The notes under the pieces were generated by a model, which was given only the letters and a program-made list of their open reading frames with translations, had not been told where the DNA came from and ran no database searches. Source: Coleofasciculus sp. FACHB-1120 (GTDB lineage: Bacteria; Cyanobacteriota; Cyanobacteriia; Cyanobacteriales; FACHB-T130). Taken from it: a stretch of DNA of 64,000 nt. The stretch is from positions 31,815-95,814 of the forward strand of contig NZ_JACJTV010000020.1 of NCBI RefSeq assembly GCF_014698845.1. The letters run 5' to 3'. Numbering within the stretch: the stretch's first letter is position 1; each line of letters begins with the position of its first letter. This document shows positions 27,345-34,894 of this stretch, in pieces. A program made the translations under genes and the position numbers.

Positions 27345-28266
27345 AACGCTGTGCTGACAAGATTTGGTTGCGATCGCGCGAATACTTCGCCATCTTATAC
27401 ATCAGCTCCACACGCTTTTGTAGAGAACGGATTGCCGCCCACAGTACCGACTCCTGAGCCGGGGACTGTCCTGCTACCAGAGTCTCTACTGAATAAGCGT
27501 GCCCCATGCGACAGATGTACTGGAGCAACCCGCTCTTATTTAGTTGGAACAAATTGCCGCCACAATCTGGACAAGTAAAGCCTGAGAAGGTTCCATGCTT
27601 TCTCAGTTCCCGTAAAGCGGCTCCATCTACTTCCACAACGTCGATATTCGTCTCAAATTCGCTTTCGCTAAGCACAGTGCTGGCTGCTTCCTCTGCCACG
27701 GGTTCATGGGCTAGACGCACTAAAGCCGGGGCGATTGACGACAGCGGCAGGATAAAATCAACCTCTGTGTGTTCGATGGCACTCTTTGGCATTCCTGAGA
27801 AAAAGGCGTCTGTTAGGTCTTGAACCACAGCTACACCGCCTTGCCGCTTTAAATCAATCAGTCCCGCCGTGCCATCGTCAAGGGTGCCCGACAGCACCAC
27901 CCCGACTACCCGGCGTTTGTACGCCCTCCCGGCGGTGCGAAACAGGGGATCGACTGCCGGACGAGTGCCGTTCTCTTTTGGCCCTTGCACCAAACGGATG
28001 TATCCGCGTTTCACCAGCAGGTGGTAATCTGGCGGTGCCACATAGATCCGCCCTAGCTCAATCTTCTCATCGTTTTTAGCATGGTCTGCGTGCAAGAAAC
28101 CTTCGCGGTTCAAAAGCTGCGGCAGAATACTCTGACCCCACGCGGGAAAGTGAACCACAACGAAAATCGCCGCCGGAAGATTCGGTGGCAAATCAGCGAC
28201 CAATTGAATCAAGGCTTCCACTCCCCCTGCGGAAGCTCCAATAACAATAATGTCGTGACCAGGCAT
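27244..28266 (-). CDS. CheB-type methylesterase with C-terminal zinc-ribbon-like region
   Basis: A 340-residue CheB-like protein without N-terminal receiver. Catalytic residues are present: Ser in IGASAGGVEAL (about residue 12), His in VVVHFPAWGQ, Asp in SGTLDDGTAG. The C-terminal 130 residues contain CPDCGGN and, 20 residues on, YICRMGHAYS, three Cys and a His in a zinc-ribbon-like layout, then a long charged helix. Such orphan CheB proteins are common in cyanobacteria and may act outside classical chemotaxis. No cheR or receptor gene is in the window. The ATG follows AGGAGAGG. Confidence 0.85.
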   Translation of the reverse strand: MPGHDIIVIGASAGGVEALIQLVADLPPNLPAAIFVVVHFPAWGQSILPQLLNREGFLHADHAKNDEKIELGRIYVAPPDYHLLVKRGYIRLVQGPKENGTRPAVDPLFRTAGRAYKRRVVGVVLSGTLDDGTAGLIDLKRQGGVAVVQDLTDAFFSGMPKSAIEHTEVDFILPLSSIAPALVRLAHEPVAEEAASTVLSESEFETNIDVVEVDGAALRELRKHGTFSGFTCPDCGGNLFQLNKSGLLQYICRMGHAYSVETLVAGQSPAQESVLWAAIRSLQKRVELMYKMAKYSRDRNQILSAQRYEAKAKQAEQRSDFIRQWLDPRSIACDSTPSRE

Positions 28267-28844
28267 TTACCTCTCCTGAGCGAAGAATGGGGAAAACCTA
28301 TCCGATTGATGCAATAAGGTGAAAACTCTGCTGAATCTCAGTGATGAATCGCTAGGTAGGTTTTAGTGGATTCCTACAAGGAAACGTGCTGGGCGGGTGA
28401 AGGATCGAGCGAAGCTCGATCCTTCACCCGCCCAGCATCTTCTTGAGAGAATCGCTATTTTCTGCCTTCTCTGCAAAGCTTGCAAGGCAGTGGATTTTTA
28501 AAGCTTTAGCTTGCTTATAACTAAGGTAACTGCTAGTGTTTCACTCATCTTCTAGCTGGGGAATGAGTTCCGTATGAACTTCATAAATGAGCCTGCATAC
28601 AAAAAGTCTTGATGGTTAACCACATTAGAAGATTGGTATTAGCAGCTGCCTTCTCTTAAATTGCGTCTTGAAGTGGTCAGCAGGCGTTGCTACGGATTCA
28701 AAATGAATAATTTAGAAGTTTTTGCCCTAGCGATCGCTTTCTCTTTACTTTCTCTTTGATGAGATCGGGAAAGTTCCATTACCCTAGAAGAGGCTTTCTC
28801 ATCCAGTCTGAGTTGCAACCAACGCTCTACCCCTGATTCCTGAA
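28267..28844. other. Non-coding region with a 49-base perfect palindrome
   Basis: No gene is seen. The notable item is the hairpin at 28388-28436, reported separately. The rest is AT-rich or unstructured, and its last part would hold the promoter of the gene at 28845. Confidence 0.6.
28388..28436. repeat. Perfect 23-bp inverted repeat with GAA loop
   Basis: GCTGGGCGGGTGAAGGATCG (then AGC) at 28388-28410 is the exact reverse complement of 28414-28436, with only GAA between. The tip reads GCGAAGC, a sequence known to form an unusually stable mini-hairpin. No T-run follows, so it is not an ordinary terminator. It lies between divergent genes. Confidence 0.9.
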
Positions 28845-30026
28845 ATGGTGGAACAACTGAAACCCCGCTATTCTGTTGCTTGGATTAGTAAAATCGCTGA
28901 AGTGCCCCAAGCCGAGTGGGACGCGATCGCTCTGCCGTTGAAAACGCCTTTCCTAGAATGGGATTGGCTCAACAATATGGAAACTTCTGGTAGCGTCGGC
29001 GCTAAGGCGGGTTGGCTACCCACCCACCTGACGATATGGCGAGACAGGCACCTAATCGCAGCTGCACCGCTTTATCTGAAAGGACATAGTTATGGTGAAT
29101 TTGTATTTGACCATCAGTGGGCAGATTTAGCTCAACGCTTAGGGGTGCAATATTATCCAAAATTGCTGGGAATGTCTCCGATGACCCCAGCGGAAGGCTA
29201 TCGCTTCTTAATTGCCCCTGGCGAAGATGAGGATGAACTAACCGAGCTAATGGTGGAGGCGATTGACCATTTTTGTCAAAAAAATCGGATTAGCGGCTGT
29301 CATTTCCTCTATGTAGACCCCGAATGGCGACCGATTCTGGAACGACACGGTTTTACGCCGTGGCTGCACCATAGTTTCATTTGGCAAAATACGGGCTTTA
29401 ATACGTTTGATGATTACCTAGGCGCGTTTAACGCGAATCAGCGCCGTAACATCAAACGGGAACGCAAGGCGGTAGAAAAAGCCGGTTTGCAAATCAGAAC
29501 CCTCACGGGTGATGAGATTCCGAAGCCGCTTTTTTCGTTAATGTATGACTTCTACGCCGATACCTGCGACAAGTTTGGCTGGTGGGGAAGTAAGTATTTA
29601 ACTCGGCGATTTTTTGAACAGTTGTATCCCAACTATCGTCATCGAGTGTTATTTGTTGCCGCCTACGACGCCCAGGATGACCGGCAACCCGTCGGAATGT
29701 CTTTTTGCCTCACCAAGGGCGATCAACTGTATGGGCGCTATTGGGGAAGCTACCAGGACATTGACTGTCTGCATTTTAATGCCTGCTACTATACGCCAAT
29801 TGAGTGGGCGATCGCGCATGGCATCCAAAGCTTCGATCCGGGTGCCGGTGGGCGTCATAAAAAACGTCGCGGTTTCCCAGCAACTTCCAACTACAGTATG
29901 CATCGATTCTATAATCCGCGTTTGGGTCAAGTTTTGCGGACTCACATCCATCAAATCAATGAAATGGAGCAACAGGAAATTGATGCGATTAACCAGGAGT
30001 TACCCTTTAGTCAGCGCGATGAATAA
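28845..30026 (+). CDS. FemAB/GNAT-type acyltransferase family protein (COG3146-like)
   Basis: A 393-residue protein of the GNAT superfamily related to the uncharacterised COG3146 proteins that resemble FemAB peptidoglycan aminoacyltransferases. Two GNAT-like halves are seen: an N-terminal part with TPFLEWDWLNNMETSGSVG and GWLPTHLTIWRD, and a C-terminal part with FNANQRRNIKRERKAVEK and the FDPGAGGRHKKRRGF loop near residue 335. No signal peptide. Substrate unknown. The same direction as the following DUF4346 gene, 108 bases apart. Confidence 0.8.
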   Translation: MVEQLKPRYSVAWISKIAEVPQAEWDAIALPLKTPFLEWDWLNNMETSGSVGAKAGWLPTHLTIWRDRHLIAAAPLYLKGHSYGEFVFDHQWADLAQRLGVQYYPKLLGMSPMTPAEGYRFLIAPGEDEDELTELMVEAIDHFCQKNRISGCHFLYVDPEWRPILERHGFTPWLHHSFIWQNTGFNTFDDYLGAFNANQRRNIKRERKAVEKAGLQIRTLTGDEIPKPLFSLMYDFYADTCDKFGWWGSKYLTRRFFEQLYPNYRHRVLFVAAYDAQDDRQPVGMSFCLTKGDQLYGRYWGSYQDIDCLHFNACYYTPIEWAIAHGIQSFDPGAGGRHKKRRGFPATSNYSMHRFYNPRLGQVLRTHIHQINEMEQQEIDAINQELPFSQRDE

Positions 30027-30036
30027 ACCAACCTAA

Positions 30037-30068
30037 GAGGCACGAAAGATACGCAGGAACGAAGGAAG
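30037..30068 (+). repeat. Degenerate AGGCACGAAAGATACGCAGG repeat
   Basis: The gap after the acyltransferase gene holds AAGAGGCACGAAAGATACGC and AGGAACGAAGGAAG, related to the CGCAAAGAACACGGAG repeats near ureA and inside the oxoprolinase gene. Confidence 0.4.
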
Positions 30069-30134
30069 AACTAAACTTGAGATAGGTTGTAAGCCTGTTT
30101 TCACTGTCGATTGTTTAGAAATTTCTTGATTTTT

Positions 30135-30518
30135 ATGCCTCAAACTGCTCAAGATTTAGCTGCCATTGATGACCAGCTTTCCAAGCGTTATATTCACCTC
30201 GATCCGGCTGGATATTTCATCATTTACCTGGATCGGGAAGCGGGGCTAATTTGCGCTAAACATTTCACGAATATCATTAACGAACGCGGTTTGGCGGTCG
30301 ATCCCGAAACAGGCAAACCTATCCCGGTACGAGGCAAGGTAGAACGTACCCACACCGTTGTCTATACTGGCAGAACAGCTAAAGAGCTTTGCATAAAAAT
30401 TTTTGAGCAAACTCAGCCCACTCCACTCACCATGCTGGATCATGCCGCTTATTTGGGGCGCGAATTTGTCAGGGCTGAGTTTGCTCTAATTAATGGGCAG
30501 GAGTACGTTCAAGACTAG
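30135..30518 (+). CDS. DUF4346 domain protein
   Basis: A 127-residue protein from ATG 30135 (MPQTAQDLAAID); the longer frame from 30111 is less likely. It carries a DUF4346 domain: LSKRYIHLDPAGYFIIYLDR, then ICAKHFTNIINERGLAVDP and the THTVVYTGRTAKELCIKIFE segment. Such domains are found alone in cyanobacteria and fused to thymidylate-synthase-like or DUF proteins elsewhere; function unknown. Its TAG stop shares bases with the stop of the convergent psb32 gene. Confidence 0.78.
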   Translation: MPQTAQDLAAIDDQLSKRYIHLDPAGYFIIYLDREAGLICAKHFTNIINERGLAVDPETGKPIPVRGKVERTHTVVYTGRTAKELCIKIFEQTQPTPLTMLDHAAYLGREFVRAEFALINGQEYVQD

Positions 30519-31240
30519 CCTGAGAAGCCTTGATAGAAAAAGTAAGTCACCATCGGAATGACAGTGGCAGCAAGCAGTAAGCCAACGACCCAGATAGTCG
30601 CGTTGCCAGTGTCGGTTTCTTCTGCCTTTTTAAAGGTTCTTTCGACATTAACCGTATCTTTGACTTCCGGCGGTCCTGGGTCTGTCTCACCTGATAGGAC
30701 GGCAATTAAGCGATCGCCTGCATCCGAAAAAGCTTGATTGTATTTGTCGCCTTCCCGCAATGGCACCAACACGGTTTCTTCGGCAATGCTCTTAGCGATA
30801 TCATCGCTCAAGACAGACTTTACCTTTTCACCTGTGCGAATCGCAGTGTTGTTCGTGACGCTATCAATCACCAGTAAAATTTGATTTGCTTGCGCTTCTG
30901 GTGTAGGAAACCATTTTTCAAACAACTGATTGGTAAAAGTTTCCACTGTTTCACCATAATCGAGGTGGCGGACGGTCACAAACCGAACTTGATTGCCTGT
31001 CTCGTTGGCTAATTTATCCAACTCGGTGTTAATTTGACCTTCGGTGAGGCGACTGAGAATTTCAGCTTTATCAAGAATCCAGTTGCGATCGCCTGCGGCT
31101 AGATTGGGAATTTGATAAACGCCTGTAGCATTTACTGGCGCTGCCATTAGCTGAGTAGCCAGAACCATCAGGGCAATGGCTACTATCAGGCGCGTCTGGA
31201 ATTTTATTCGACGAAAGACTTGCGTAAGGAATTGTCTCAT
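30515..31240 (-). CDS. psb32: TPM-domain thylakoid protein, Psb32-like
   Basis: Psb32 is a thylakoid protein linked to photosystem II repair and photoprotection. From ATG 31240 the protein has 241 residues: a signal peptide (hydrophobic about 15-35, ending near VNATG), a TPM domain about 45-195 with LDKAEILSRLTEGQINTELD, ETGNQVRFVTVRHLDYGE and ILLVIDSVTNNTAIRTG, and a C-terminal membrane anchor (IWVVGLLLAATVIPMVTYFF, about 213-235). The layout and length match Psb32. It is convergent with the DUF4346 gene; the two stop codons overlap (30515-30518). Confidence 0.82.
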   Translation of the reverse strand: MRQFLTQVFRRIKFQTRLIVAIALMVLATQLMAAPVNATGVYQIPNLAAGDRNWILDKAEILSRLTEGQINTELDKLANETGNQVRFVTVRHLDYGETVETFTNQLFEKWFPTPEAQANQILLVIDSVTNNTAIRTGEKVKSVLSDDIAKSIAEETVLVPLREGDKYNQAFSDAGDRLIAVLSGETDPGPPEVKDTVNVERTFKKAEETDTGNATIWVVGLLLAATVIPMVTYFFYQGFSG

Positions 31241-31416
31241 TGGATGAAATGACAAAAATGACTTTTTTCAAAAAATACTACACAAACTCCCCGAAAACTC
31301 ACTTTCGGGCAAGTGAACGTGTTAGTTTTTAAAAATAGCCTTTTTTGGGCTATATCGAAAGTGAGCGCGATAGGTTAGCAAAATAATCAATAAAATCGCT
31401 CTGGGTGGTATCAGTT

Positions 31417-31656
31417 ATGAGTTCACCAGAAATTTACAGGGGTTGGCTGATAGAAGCACGACCAGTATTCTGCGTTCAGGTTTGGAGTGCTGGTGGAGAA
31501 TGCCTGATTCCCGTCCATAATGCCAGAACAGAGGCAGAAGCACTGGAATTGGCGAAGCGCTGGATCGATCTGCAAACAGCACCAGAAAATCCTCAGCCAA
31601 ACCCGTTCGATCCCTTTTCTAATGAGATTGACTACGACGACGATATTCCGTTTTGA
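31417..31656 (+). CDS. Small conserved-looking hypothetical protein
   Basis: A 79-residue protein from ATG 31417. The N-terminal part reads MSSPEIYRGWLIEARPVFC, with a middle ARTEAEALELAKRWIDLQ helix and an acidic tail (NEIDYDDDIPF). I do not recognise a family. The regular codon pattern and the compact alpha/beta look favour a real gene. A hairpin with 12-bp arms follows directly. Confidence 0.5.
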   Translation: MSSPEIYRGWLIEARPVFCVQVWSAGGECLIPVHNARTEAEALELAKRWIDLQTAPENPQPNPFDPFSNEIDYDDDIPF

Positions 31657-31703
31657 GCGATCGCATCCTTATGAGTAACCGCATCGGTTTGGGATGCGAT
31701 CGC
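31657..31703 (+). terminator. HIP1-containing hairpin after the small gene
   Basis: GCGATCGCATCC (31657-31668) pairs with GGATGCGATCGC (31692-31703). The first arm starts 1 base after the stop codon. Both arms contain the HIP1 octamer. It may terminate the small gene. Confidence 0.45.
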
Positions 31704-31925
31704 TTTGAGTATCTTGCTCAATTCATCCTGATCGGCAGGTGTTAATGGGTTTTGAGGAACTCTAACCCGGCGATTTCACAAATCCCAATCATTTTCTTGA
31801 AAGCTTGTTGCAGTACCTTCATTGCCGCCATACAAGCATAGAAATGATTTCCTTCAACTCAGACAGAGGCACCACTCCAACACCCCCCATGACTGCTTCT
31901 GCCAATAGACAGAGTAGATTGGTTG
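31700..31925 (-). pseudogene. Decayed coding fragment, aldolase-like C-terminus
   Basis: Read on the minus strand, this stretch gives LLCLLAEAVMGGVGVVPLSE, then, after a frame change, FYACMAAMKVLQQAFKKM and IGICEIAGLE, then, after another, VRVPQNPLTPADQDELSKIL. The last parts resemble the C-terminal end of dihydrodipicolinate synthase/NAL-type proteins (a helix then P-x-x-PLTPxxxxEL). Two frameshifts and no start make it a remnant. The family guess is weak. Confidence 0.35.
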
Positions 31926-32282
31926 AGGCATGAAACCTCAACTTAAGTTGAAGGGCACGGATATCAGAGCCTGGAAATAAATTTTGAGAGCGAGAAGCTT
32001 AAGGAAGCTAAAACTTACTGGTCAGCCTTTGAACCCATTTAATTTAAACGGGTTATGAGCTTTTAGCCCTACTAAAGTTCGGGCGGAAGTCCGCGACTTC
32101 AGTAAACAAAATTGAGACATCCACAGAGCGATCGCATTGTCTTCATTTTCATGTAAAAAAATTTCATAAATATTCAACTATCTACATCAAAAAAAAGACC
32201 CAAAAGTTTATGTATTTTTGGCGATATATTTGGGAACTCTAAAAATAGGTAGGTTATCTTTGAGCAAACTTGGGGAAATTAT
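31926..32282. other. Non-coding leader upstream of the pentapeptide gene
   Basis: No gene seen. A short hairpin GTTGAGG/CCTCAAC (31922-31942) stands at the left. The rest is increasingly AT-rich toward 32280 and probably contains the promoter of the gene at 32283. Confidence 0.45.
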
Positions 32283-33272
32283 ATGGATGCACAAGCACTG
32301 AAACAGCGCTATGAACAAGGACAAAGAGATTTTAGCGGCGAAAATCTTATAGGGATAAACCTGGAAAGAGCCAATCTATCCGGTTCAGACTTTTCAGGAG
32401 CGTATCTATCAGCCGCAAACCTGAGTCGCGCAGTCCTAGTCGGAGCCAACTTCAGTGGAGCTTGCCTGCATCGAGCCGATATGAGTTTTGCCAAAGTGAG
32501 CGAAGCAAGATTCATCGAGACAGACTTGACCAAAGCCAACTTAAGAGGAGCTGTCCTCGTGAAGTCGGTGCTGGTCGGAGCAAAACTGAGCGGTGCAACC
32601 CTGACATCAGTGAATCTGCGTTTGTCAAACTTGTGCGGAGTCAACCTGTGTGGTGCAGACCTGCGGGGAATAAATTTGCGTTCGGCTAATCTCGTGGATG
32701 CCAACCTAAGTTGGGCAAACCTGAGTGGAGCCAGATTAAGCGGCGCATTGCTGCGAGGAACAATACTCAACGGCGTACACCTGAGAGCAGCTTACTTAAA
32801 TGGCGTCGATCTCAATGGCATAGACTTGGATGGAGTCAACCTCAGCGAGACCAAACTGAATGGAGCTAATCTGAGTGGTGCCAACCTAGCAGCCACGAAT
32901 CTGTCTGAAGCCCAGATGCGGGTAACGATTCTATCTAGGGCAAATTTGCATGCATCCAATCTAAATCACGCCTCACTTGCCAAAGCCGACTTATGTGAAG
33001 CGAACCTAAGTAAGGCAGACTTGAGTCAAGCCAATTTGAGTGAAGCTGACATGACGGGAGCAAACCTGAATATGGCAAGCTTGCGTGAAGCGAACCTGAG
33101 TGAAGCAAGTTTGCGGGGAGCCTACTTGTGGGGAGCTAACTTGAATGTGGCAGAAATGCGTGGAGCCGACTTGACGGGTGCTAGCCTGCGGGGAGCTTAC
33201 CTGGAAGACTCTGATTGGCAACAAGCAATCTTAACGGGTGCAATTCTCCCTGATGGCACAATTCACGAATAA
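32283..33272 (+). CDS. Pentapeptide-repeat protein
   Basis: A 329-residue protein built almost wholly of A(N/D)LxX pentapeptides from about residue 20 to the end, more than 50 units, which would fold into a right-handed quadrilateral beta-helix. The first 18 residues (MDAQALKQRYEQGQRDF) are a helical cap. No signal peptide, membrane segment or other domain is seen. Such proteins are abundant in cyanobacteria; most have no known role. It stands alone, with a T-rich hairpin downstream. Confidence 0.92.
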   Translation: MDAQALKQRYEQGQRDFSGENLIGINLERANLSGSDFSGAYLSAANLSRAVLVGANFSGACLHRADMSFAKVSEARFIETDLTKANLRGAVLVKSVLVGAKLSGATLTSVNLRLSNLCGVNLCGADLRGINLRSANLVDANLSWANLSGARLSGALLRGTILNGVHLRAAYLNGVDLNGIDLDGVNLSETKLNGANLSGANLAATNLSEAQMRVTILSRANLHASNLNHASLAKADLCEANLSKADLSQANLSEADMTGANLNMASLREANLSEASLRGAYLWGANLNVAEMRGADLTGASLRGAYLEDSDWQQAILTGAILPDGTIHE

Positions 33273-33424
33273 CTTATCTGGCTGGCATCCTTGGCGATAC
33301 TTCTACCATTTGTATCTGCGGCTGCAACATGAACTAAAGAGTAGTTGGTCATTGTTTTCTCGTTAATGCTCATGAGCATTTATTTGTAGCAGGCATTTAT
33401 AGAAAAATGGGTATTAACAGTCGA

Positions 33425-33449
33425 AGCGATACGCGCTAAGCGTATCGCT
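33425..33449. repeat. Hairpin repeat AGCGATACGC/GCGTATCGCT
   Basis: A perfect 10-bp stem (33425-33434 and 33440-33449) with a 5-base loop, in the gap between the pentapeptide gene and DUF3140. It looks like a dispersed cyanobacterial hairpin repeat. Confidence 0.6.
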
Positions 33450-33480
33450 CCAATTCTATGTCTGCACTGTTGGTTGTAGC

Positions 33481-33518
33481 TTCTCGTTTCCAGGCGTGGA
33501 AACGAGAAATTTTATTTT
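33481..33518. terminator. Hairpin with T-rich flank between convergent genes
   Basis: TTCTCGTTTCCA (33481-33492) and TGGAAACGAGAA (33497-33508) form a perfect 12-bp stem with loop GGCG, followed by ATTTTATTTT on the plus strand. It can end the pentapeptide gene. The core GTTTCCAGGCGTGGAAAC may also be a mobile repeat. Confidence 0.65.
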
Positions 33519-33562
33519 GAGAAATTGGAGAGAGTTTTGGCAATTTCTTGGTAAACCTGTCG

Positions 33563-33892
33563 TTACTTGAGCGGATCGTGACCCCAATTCATCAGTGAGT
33601 AGCGCCAGCGCGTGTGTTCTATATCGCCTGACGGCTGCTGTGCGCTGTGGCGGTGGACGTAACTAATCACTTTCTTAATGTGCGATATGTCATCTTCGCT
33701 ATAGTCATCCTTCTTCTTGTGCAACAACTCGATGATGCGCTTACCAGATTTGTGACCTGTTGATTCTTCCTCTCCATCCTTTTGCCCAACAGCTTTGGAA
33801 TCGTCCGTTTTGAGCCAGGACTCAAGTTCCTGCGGTGTCATGTTAACAACGCTGTGAAACTCATCAATGGCTGATTTCACATCATTACTCAT
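33563..33892 (-). CDS. DUF3140 domain protein
   Basis: A 109-residue protein of the DUF3140 family. It has the FHSVVNMTPQELESWLKTDD start and the C-terminal DDISHIKKVISYVHRHSAQQ, then EHTRWRYSLMNWGHDPLK. Proteins of this family are small, often DNA-binding-like (VHRH) and found beside DUF2945 genes, as here. Role unknown. It starts 9 bases after the DUF2945 stop, so the two are co-transcribed. Confidence 0.85.
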   Translation of the reverse strand: MSNDVKSAIDEFHSVVNMTPQELESWLKTDDSKAVGQKDGEEESTGHKSGKRIIELLHKKKDDYSEDDISHIKKVISYVHRHSAQQPSGDIEHTRWRYSLMNWGHDPLK

Positions 33893-33901
33893 AATTCAGC
33901 A

Positions 33902-34117
33902 TTACTCCTCAATCTTATTTAGGGATTCAGGCTTGTGAGCGGCTTCTTTCCCAGTTTTTTCGCTTTCAACCAGATACTCTGGATTATCTTTGGAGGCAGC
34001 GACGTGGTGTCCTTTGATATCTGTGGGTGAAGTGAGCTTTTTCTTCACAGTGCCACTGGTTTCACCTTGTGAGGTCTTCCATGTAACCTTGTCGCCTTTC
34101 TTCAATTGATCGCTCAA
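33902..34117 (-). CDS. DUF2945 (HVA1/Tudor-like) protein
   Basis: A 71-residue protein of the DUF2945 family with a small Tudor/SH3-like barrel. LKKGDKVTWKTSQGETSGTV and NPEYLVESEKTGKEAAHKP are the family marks. It is upstream of the DUF3140 gene in the same direction. In other bacteria this pair is often near stress or plant-association genes; function is not known. Confidence 0.85.
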   Translation of the reverse strand: MSDQLKKGDKVTWKTSQGETSGTVKKKLTSPTDIKGHHVAASKDNPEYLVESEKTGKEAAHKPESLNKIEE

Positions 34118-34894
34118 AGTTCGACTCCTGCTTAATATTTCTTTATCTACTAACTGTCACATTATGGTGGCTGATTTCCAGGGAGTAATCAGTCTGGTTG
34201 CAGATTAGCTGCCTGGAGTTTTCCGCCACAAATATGCCTTTTGTAAGTGGTTGATTGCCAGGAAACTGATTATTTAATTTCCGACTAAATTGCGCGATCG
34301 CAAGTGCACCTATATGCGAGTACAGCTCACTACATTAGTTCGTACTTGGATTTACCGGGTAGCGATCGCGCCCAAATGCTTGATTTCAATAGCACAATAT
34401 TAAAAATTTTTCAAGTCGCTCAATCGACTGACACTCAACTGAGTTACCAAAAATAAGCGACTGGCAAGAAACTTTCAGCAAAGGTTATATCTGTAAAGCA
34501 AAGGGATTTGGCTGGCAACCTGAAAATTAGTATCGGCTGAAAGTAGTACCATCTTCTTTTGCGATTGCCGATTTAAATTGCCGAAATTAATTACTATCTA
34601 ATCTCCCACAATCTGCAATTTTAAATCGTCTAATTAGATACCAGTTTCATGAATTTCCCCTTCTTTTAATTACTGATAAAGAGGGTAAATTCCAAATCGA
34701 TTTTGAGGAATCCGAATTTTGCGACCTCTTCCTAAATCGATAATCGGATAAAAATTTTTCAAAAAGCTTAGCTGATTAGAAACACTGAAAATCCAATTTT
34801 GTGGAATCTGGAAGCAAGAAAAACGGAAACTTCGCTTGAGGTAGAGGTCAAAACCAGCGCCACATAAAACGGTAATCAACAAGGAGGAAACATA
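34118..34894. other. 777-base AT-rich gap between DUF2945 and peroxidase genes
   Basis: No gene is supported. Two HIP1 sites and AT-rich runs are seen. An 80-codon minus-strand frame (34670-34912) has an odd IPQN repeat and no recognisable family. The plus-strand gene at 34895 has a perfect AAGGAGG ribosome site at 34881-34887. Confidence 0.45.
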
